Shown here piece after piece: positions 5,715 to 9,296 of a DNA stretch of 9,296 nt. The position numbers and the translations under genes were made by a program. The stretch covers positions 1-9,296 of the forward strand of contig JAEYUT010000213.1 of NCBI GenBank assembly GCA_023432305.1, written 5' to 3'. Source of the stretch: Actinomycetes bacterium (lineage in GTDB: Bacteria > Actinomycetota > Actinomycetes > Actinomycetales > Microbacteriaceae). Each line of letters begins with the position of its first letter. Within the stretch, counting starts at the first letter, position 1. The notes below the pieces were generated by a model. That model worked only from the letters and a program-made list of their open reading frames with translations, ran no database searches and was not told the DNA's origin.

Positions 5715-6368
5715 TCAGTCGTCGGCGCCCACCCAGTCGCCCGTGGCCAGGTACTGCACCTTCTTCGCGATCGAGACGGCGTGGTCGGCGAAGCGCTCGT
5801 GATAGCGCGACGCGAGCGTCGCATCCACGGTCGCCGCCGTCTCGCCCTTCCACGTCTCGCCCAGAACCTTGTCGAAGACGGCCAGGTGCAGGGCGTCGAC
5901 CTTGTCGTCCTCGTCGCGGATGTGCTCGGCGATCTTCGGGTCCTGGGTGCGCAGCAGCTCGGTGAGCTTGCGCGCGATGTCCACATCGAGCGCGCCCATC
6001 TCGCGGAACGTCGAGCGCAGTCCCTTGGGGACAGCCTTCTCGGGGAAGCGGTAGCGCGCGAGCTGTGCGATGTGCTCGGCCATGTCGCCCATCCGCTCAA
6101 GCGAGGCGCTCACCCGCAGCGCGCTCACCACGATCCGCAGGTCGCGAGCCACCGGCTGCTGGCGGGCGAGGATCGTGATCGCGAGCTCGTCGAGCTCCGC
6201 CGCGAGCACGTCGATGTGGCGGTCGTTCTCGATGACCTCCTCGGCGAGCGACACGTCCGACTCGTTGAAGGCGCGCGTGGCGTTGTCGATCGAGTCGGCG
6301 ACGCGCGCCGAGATCTCCACGAGTCGGTCCTGCACCTCGCGCAGCTCCTGCTGGAATACTTCGCGCAT
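5715..6368 (-). CDS. phoU: Phosphate-signalling complex protein PhoU
   Basis: PhoU links the phosphate transporter to the sensor kinase and keeps the phosphate response off when phosphate is plentiful. In mycobacteria the PhoY homologues act on SenX3-RegX3. The 217-residue protein consists of two three-helix repeats, each with a metal-binding ExxxD motif: ERMGD at 91-95 within SASLERMGDMAEHIAQLA, and ERFAD at 191-195 within RYHERFADHAVSIAKKV. MREVFQQELREVQ at the N-terminus is the usual PhoU opening. The frame extends upstream by 51 residues without PhoU similarity, so I chose the ATG at 6368, which is preceded by GAGGAGAGG ending 9 bases upstream. It diverges from senX3 across 194 bp containing a PHO-box-like triple repeat. 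No pst transporter genes are in view. Confidence 0.95.
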   Translation of the reverse strand: MREVFQQELREVQDRLVEISARVADSIDNATRAFNESDVSLAEEVIENDRHIDVLAAELDELAITILARQQPVARDLRIVVSALRVSASLERMGDMAEHIAQLARYRFPEKAVPKGLRSTFREMGALDVDIARKLTELLRTQDPKIAEHIRDEDDKVDALHLAVFDKVLGETWKGETAATVDATLASRYHERFADHAVSIAKKVQYLATGDWVGADD

Positions 6369-6462
6369 TCGGGTCGTCCTCTCCTCGTCGGCCTCTGGCC
6401 GACGTACATCGCGGGCATGCGGCTGCCCATGTGCCTTCCGCTGTGCCACCGTCTCGCCCCCA

Positions 6463-6491
6463 GGTGAACATCTGGTGACCAGGGTGTGAAC
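6463..6491 (-). promoter_or_regulatory. PHO-box-like direct repeats, probable RegX3 binding site
   Basis: Read on the minus strand, the 7-mers GTTCACA (6491-6485), GGTCACC (6480-6474) and GTTCACC (6469-6463) repeat at an exact 11-bp period with 4-base spacers. A weaker fourth unit (TTTCGCG, 6502-6496) has 4 of 7 matches to GTTCACC. In Streptomyces, PhoP binds direct repeat units of 11 bp with the core GTTCACC, including in the phoU-phoRP intergenic region. RegX3 is the counterpart here. The repeat starts 95 bp before phoU and 72 bp before senX3, and its orientation suggests phoU as the main target, with senX3 possibly affected too. A weak -10 candidate for phoU, GACGGT, lies at 6453-6448. Confidence 0.8.
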
Positions 6492-6550
6492 GTCCCGCGA
6501 AACCGCGCGGAACCTCCGCATCCGGTGGCGGCCGGTCTGGCTGTGCCGCC

Positions 6551-6556
6551 TAATCT
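6551..6556 (+). promoter_or_regulatory. -10 element (TAATCT) of senX3-regX3, leaderless type
   Basis: TAATCT is followed by 6 bases and the ATG at 6563, with no Shine-Dalgarno sequence between. The predicted transcript starts at or one base from the start codon. No -35 consensus is visible around 6528-6533, so basal strength may be low or depend on an activator. Confidence 0.6.
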
Positions 6557-6562
6557 AATCGT

Positions 6563-7720
6563 ATGGAGGCGGCTTGGCTCGTGCCCGCGGCTCTCGGCTT
6601 CGGGATGGCCGTGGGGGTCGGCGGTTCGGTCGCCGTGGTGACGGCGCACGCACGAGGACGCCGTGCCGCGTCGGTCGCGCACCCGACGGTTCCCGACGGG
6701 GTCGAGGCGGTCATCGACGCGCTCGACGCGCCGGGGATGGTGCTCGACTCCTCCAACAACGTGCTGAGCTTCTCGCCGGCTGCGGTGGCTCTCGGGCTCG
6801 TGGCGAACCGTTCGCTCACCGACGACGACCTCATCGAGATCGTGGATCGGGTGCGCCTCACGGGCGTCGCCGAGACCACCGAGCTGCAGGTGCGTCGCGG
6901 CCCGTTCACCGAGGTGACGAGCCATCTGCTGGTGCGTGCTGCGCCGCTCGGGCTGCGGTTCGTGCTCGTGCTGGCCGAGGATCGCACCGAGGCGCAGCGT
7001 CTCGAGGAGGTGCGGCGTGACTTCGTCGCCAACATCTCGCACGAGCTGAAGACCCCGATCGGCGCGATCGGGGTGCTCTCGGAGGCGCTCGAATCCGCTG
7101 CGGATTCGCCCGAGGATGTGCGCCGCTTCGCGAAGCGTCTCGGCATCGAGACGGATCGGCTGCGTCAGATGACGCACGAGATCATCGAGCTCAGTCGGCT
7201 CCAGGCGAGCGATGTGCTCGACGATGCGCGCCTGGTGAGCATCAAGCAGATCATCGCGCAGGCGGTCGATGCGCATCGCGTCGCGGCGGATTCGCACGGC
7301 ATCGAGATCGCCGTGCGCGCGAAGGGCGACGCGACGGTGTGGGGCGACGAGGCGCTGCTCGCGACCGCGGTCGGCAACCTCGTCGTCAACGCGATCCAGC
7401 ATTCGCCCGACGGCGCGCGGGTGGGGGTCGGGGTGACGCGCCGCGACGGCAGCGTCGAGATCGCCGTCGCCGACCAGGGCGCCGGAATCCCGGAGGCGGA
7501 TCGCGAGCGCGTGTTCGAGCGCTTCTACCGCGTGGATGCGGCCCGCAGCCGTGCGACGGGGGGCACGGGGCTCGGCCTCGCGATCGTGAAGCACATCGTG
7601 CAGAACCATGGCGGGGATGTGCGGGTGTGGTCGCAGCCGGGGCGCGGCTCGACGTTCACCATCCGTCTGCCCGAGGCCGACGCGTCCCTCGCCGAGCCGA
7701 CCCCCGGAGAATCCGCGTGA
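6563..7720 (+). CDS. senX3: Phosphate-responsive sensor histidine kinase SenX3
   Basis: The sensor kinase of the phosphate-starvation pair: it autophosphorylates and passes the phosphate to RegX3. In the 385-residue protein, one membrane segment is visible (about 5-28). A PAS-like region follows (about 46-140), starting VEAVIDALDAPGMVLDSSNNVLSFSPAA. Then come the dimerisation/phosphoacceptor helix FVANISHELKTPIGAI with His160, the N box GNLVVNAIQHS (271-281), the G1 box DQGAGIP (304-310), the F box FERFYRVD (318-325) and the G2 box GGTGLGLAI (333-341). There is no extracytoplasmic loop, so phosphate status is probably received inside the cell through PhoU rather than sensed directly. The ATG at 6563 sits 6 bases after a TAATCT -10. 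The last codons overlap the regX3 start by 4 bases, coupling translation of the pair. Confidence 0.95.
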   Translation: MEAAWLVPAALGFGMAVGVGGSVAVVTAHARGRRAASVAHPTVPDGVEAVIDALDAPGMVLDSSNNVLSFSPAAVALGLVANRSLTDDDLIEIVDRVRLTGVAETTELQVRRGPFTEVTSHLLVRAAPLGLRFVLVLAEDRTEAQRLEEVRRDFVANISHELKTPIGAIGVLSEALESAADSPEDVRRFAKRLGIETDRLRQMTHEIIELSRLQASDVLDDARLVSIKQIIAQAVDAHRVAADSHGIEIAVRAKGDATVWGDEALLATAVGNLVVNAIQHSPDGARVGVGVTRRDGSVEIAVADQGAGIPEADRERVFERFYRVDAARSRATGGTGLGLAIVKHIVQNHGGDVRVWSQPGRGSTFTIRLPEADASLAEPTPGESA

Positions 7721-8409
7721 CCCGCATCCTGATCGTCGAAGACGAGCCGTCGCTCGCGGAGCCGCTCGCGTATCTTCTGGAGCGCGAGGGCTATGCGACG
7801 GTTCATGCCGCAGACGGTCGCAACGCGATCGCCGTGTTCGAATCGGGCGGCATCGATCTCGTCCTTCTCGACCTCATGCTGCCGGGGCTTCCCGGCACCG
7901 AGGTGTGCCGGGCGATCCGTGCGATATCGAACGTGCCGATCATCATGCTCACCGCGAAGGACAGCGAGGTCGACATCGTCGTGGGTCTGGAGCTCGGCGC
8001 CGACGACTACGTTACGAAGCCCTACAAGACCCGCGAGCTCATCGCGCGCATCCGTGCGGTGCTGCGGCGACGGGTGGAGGAGTCGGTCGCCGTCGATGAT
8101 GCGATCGTCGAGGTGGGGGCGGTGCGGATGGATGTCGACCGCCATGTGGTGACGGTCGCGGGCGTCGAGACGCCCATGCCGCTGAAGGAGTTCGAGCTGC
8201 TCGAGTACCTCATGCGCAACGCGGGCCGCGTCCTCACGCGGGGTCAGCTCATCGATCGCATCTGGGGCGCCGACTACTTCGGGGACACCAAGACCCTCGA
8301 CGTGCACATCAAGCGCATTCGGGCGAAGATCGAGCCCGACCCCTCTGCGCCGCGCCTGCTCGTGACGGTGCGCGGCCTCGGATATCGCTTCGAGTCGGCG
8401 GGGGAATGA
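7717..8409 (+). CDS. regX3: Two-component response regulator RegX3 (OmpR/PhoB family)
   Basis: The DNA-binding output of the SenX3-RegX3 pair, which activates phosphate-scavenging genes under phosphate limitation. Length is 230 residues. The receiver domain (about 1-117) has the acidic pocket Glu8-Asp9, the phosphoacceptor Asp52 in LVLLDLMLPG, Thr79 and Lys101 in YVTKPY. The winged-helix domain (about 132-227) has the PhoB-type LKEFELLEYLMRN, RVLTRGQLIDRIWG, DTKTLDVHIKRIRAKIE and TVRGLGYRF segments. It is very close to my recollection of M. tuberculosis RegX3. The start is GTG at 7717 in the overlapping GTGA with the senX3 stop, with GGAGA at 7706-7710 as ribosome site 6 bases upstream. A strong stem-loop follows directly. 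The PHO-box-like repeats before phoU are the natural candidate for autoregulation. Confidence 0.97.
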   Translation: MTRILIVEDEPSLAEPLAYLLEREGYATVHAADGRNAIAVFESGGIDLVLLDLMLPGLPGTEVCRAIRAISNVPIIMLTAKDSEVDIVVGLELGADDYVTKPYKTRELIARIRAVLRRRVEESVAVDDAIVEVGAVRMDVDRHVVTVAGVETPMPLKEFELLEYLMRNAGRVLTRGQLIDRIWGADYFGDTKTLDVHIKRIRAKIEPDPSAPRLLVTVRGLGYRFESAGE

Positions 8410-8437
8410 CGAGAGCCCCGCCGAAGCGGGGCTCTCG
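8410..8437. terminator. Stem-loop terminator between convergent regX3 and lipoprotein gene
   Basis: A 12-bp perfect stem, CGAGAGCCCCGC (8410-8421) with its complement (8426-8437), closes a CGAA loop. It begins on the base after the regX3 stop codon and ends 30 bases before the stop of the opposing lipoprotein gene, so it probably serves both directions. No U-tract is evident. Confidence 0.8.
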
Positions 8438-8467
8438 ATCGCGCGGATGCGCGGAAGCTCTCTTTGG

Positions 8468-9007
8468 TTACGGAGCGGGGGTCTCGACCTCGGTCTCGAC
8501 CTCGATCTCCTCGACCTCGACCTCGATCTCGGGGGCGGGAACCGGGATGAGGTCCTCGTACTCGGCGAGCGTGGCGTCGAGAACGGGAACGTAGACGGAC
8601 TTCGTCTCGCCGTTGGCCACGATGGACGCCTCGATCATGGCGCCGGGGATGGCGACAGGCGACAGCTGCACGATGGCGCCCTCGCCGAAGCCCCAGTCGG
8701 TGCGTCCGTTGGCGGCGGCGACCAGGTCGACCGAGAACCAGGCGTCGTCGACCTTCCACTGGAAGGTGAACTCGATGTCCTCGGAGCTGAGGTTGCTCGC
8801 GCTGCCCACCAGGCTGCCGAGCTCGCCGTCCTCGCTGATGATCATGAGGTTGCCGAGGGTGAGCGCACCCAGGTCGACGCTCACGCCGTCGCTCGGGTCG
8901 TACTGGTACATCGTCGCGGCGGGCGCGTGCCCGATCACGTTGCATCCAGAAAGGCCGAGTGCGAGCGCTCCGCTCAGCGCGATAGCGGCAACGGCACGTA
9001 CTCTCAC
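8468..9007 (-). CDS. Lipoprotein with acidic repetitive tail, function unknown
   Basis: A 179-residue exported lipoprotein. After the basic VRVR start, a hydrophobic stretch (5-19) ends in the lipobox LSGC, so Cys22 should be lipidated. The mature domain (about 32-145), with VSVDLGALTLGNLMIISEDGE and later a strand-rich FQWKVDD region, resembles short beta-sandwich lipoproteins found across Actinobacteria (LpqE-like), some annotated as copper-chaperone-like. I see no Met/His metal motif, so no function is assigned. The last 20 residues are an acidic Glu-Val repeat ending in ETPAP. GTG at 9007 is the start because GGGAGGA lies 4 bases upstream and it gives a normal signal peptide; the longer frame from 9070 would bury the signal. 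The gene diverges from carD. Confidence 0.85.
   Translation of the reverse strand: MRVRAVAAIALSGALALGLSGCNVIGHAPAATMYQYDPSDGVSVDLGALTLGNLMIISEDGELGSLVGSASNLSSEDIEFTFQWKVDDAWFSVDLVAAANGRTDWGFGEGAIVQLSPVAIPGAMIEASIVANGETKSVYVPVLDATLAEYEDLIPVPAPEIEVEVEEIEVETEVETPAP
8481..8531. repeat. Degenerate 12-bp tandem repeat coding the acidic lipoprotein tail
   Basis: On the plus strand the 12-mer GTCTCGACCTCG occurs twice in tandem (8481-8504), followed by ATCTC and CTCGAC variants up to about 8531. In the minus-strand lipoprotein gene this encodes the Glu-Val-rich C-terminus (E-I-E-V-E-V-E-E-I-E-V-E-T-E-V-E-T). The period is a multiple of three, so copy-number change would keep the frame. Confidence 0.7.
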
Positions 9008-9042
9008 GGAATCCTCCCGGCTGTAGACATCAAGCACCCCCA

Positions 9043-9048
9043 AGCCTA
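9043..9048 (-). promoter_or_regulatory. -10 element (TAGGCT) of the acidic-tail lipoprotein gene
   Basis: On the minus strand TAGGCT lies at 9048-9043, giving a start of transcription near 9036 and a leader of about 29 bases that includes the GGGAGGA ribosome site. Unlike several neighbours, this gene appears to be leadered. Confidence 0.4.
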
Positions 9049-9101
9049 GCGGCTGATTCGGGGTGCTCACGCGCGACCCGGCCCGCGACCGGGGACTGTG
9101 A

Positions 9102-9107
9102 TAAAAT
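9102..9107 (+). promoter_or_regulatory. -10 element (TAAAAT) of carD
   Basis: TAAAAT is close to the TATAAT consensus and stands out in GC-rich DNA. Transcription would start near 9114, leaving a leader of about 20 bases with GGAAGGA (9119-9125) 8 bases before the ATG. No TTGACA-like -35 is evident at the usual distance. Confidence 0.6.
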
Positions 9108-9133
9108 CAAAGGTCTGCGGAAGGAATAACTCC

Positions 9134-9296
9134 ATGCTCTTTGAGGTCGGCGAGACGGTCGTTTACCCCCATCACGGTGCGGCAACCATCATCGAGGTCA
9201 AGGACCGCGTGATCAAGGGTGAGACGAAGAAGTATCTGAAGCTCAATGTCACCCAGGGCGACCTCATCATCGAGGTTCCCGCGGAGAACGTCGACC
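9134..9296 (+). CDS. carD: CarD/CdnL-family RNA polymerase-binding regulator, 5' part
   Basis: Only the first 54 residues are in the window; the gene runs off the right edge. [19 protein letters not shown] and then [28 protein letters not shown] match the Tudor-like N-terminal domain of CarD, which binds the RNA polymerase beta subunit and stabilises the open promoter complex, notably at rRNA promoters. It closely follows the start of M. tuberculosis CarD as I recall it. The DNA-binding helical domain would lie beyond the edge. A strong ribosome site (GGAAGGA, 9119-9125) and a TAAAAT -10 precede it. Confidence 0.95.
   Translation, partial: MLFEVGETVVYPHHGAATIIEVKDRVIKGETKKYLKLNVTQGDLIIEVPAENVD

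Noticed and set aside
4720..5802. 360-codon open frame on the plus strand opposite the hydrolase
   Set aside because: It has no recognisable motif, and the minus strand carries a complete catalytic triad in one frame.
6369..6521. Upstream extension of phoU by 51 codons
   Set aside because: The extra residues have no PhoU similarity and would place coding sequence over the PHO-box-like repeats; a good ribosome site precedes the ATG at 6368.
6125..7609. 494-codon open frame on the minus strand opposite senX3
   Set aside because: It is Arg/His-rich low-complexity translation, its end overlaps phoU in another frame, and it lies opposite a clear histidine kinase with all motifs intact. Long antisense frames are expected at this GC content.
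8481..8531. Short tandem repeats as a CRISPR or other array
   Set aside because: The units have no unique spacers and lie in frame inside the lipoprotein coding sequence.

Overview
The window is high-GC, densely packed DNA from an actinobacterium, most likely a member of the Microbacteriaceae (Microbacterium-like). This rests on codon use, on protein content (RegX3 and CarD sequences very close to what I recall of the mycobacterial proteins), and on several genes whose start codon lies 6-7 bases after a TAnnnT -10 hexamer, the arrangement of leaderless transcripts common in Actinobacteria. It is chromosomal. I see no tRNA, rRNA, CRISPR array, insertion sequence or phage gene, and no gene-free stretch longer than about 200 bases.

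Layout. On the left, a SAM-dependent methyltransferase (minus) diverges from phosphoglycerate mutase gpmA (plus) across 38 bp. From about 1694 to 5685 lies an accessory block: a lipoprotein of unknown function (minus), a two-gene unit encoding a thiamine-binding-type protein and a TfoX N-terminal-domain protein (plus), a MarR-family regulator followed by a short-chain dehydrogenase that strongly resembles 3-alpha-hydroxysteroid dehydrogenase/carbonyl reductase (plus), and an alpha/beta hydrolase (minus). On the right is the phosphate-sensing core: phoU (minus) diverging from senX3-regX3 (plus), then a lipoprotein with an acidic repetitive tail (minus) and the start of carD (plus, cut by the window end).

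How the genes work together. PhoU and SenX3-RegX3 form the phosphate-starvation switch of Actinobacteria. The 194-bp region between them holds three GTTCACC-like 7-mers spaced exactly 11 bp apart, the form of a Streptomyces PHO box, so the switch probably regulates itself. The MarR gene has a perfect 7-bp inverted repeat over its -10 and start region, which suggests self-repression and joint control of the downstream dehydrogenase. Convergent genes are separated by strong stem-loops (1633-1662, 4697-4730, 8410-8437). I found no wholly new multi-gene system. The points most worth a second look are the PHO box, the MarR operator with its dehydrogenase, and the leaderless starts.
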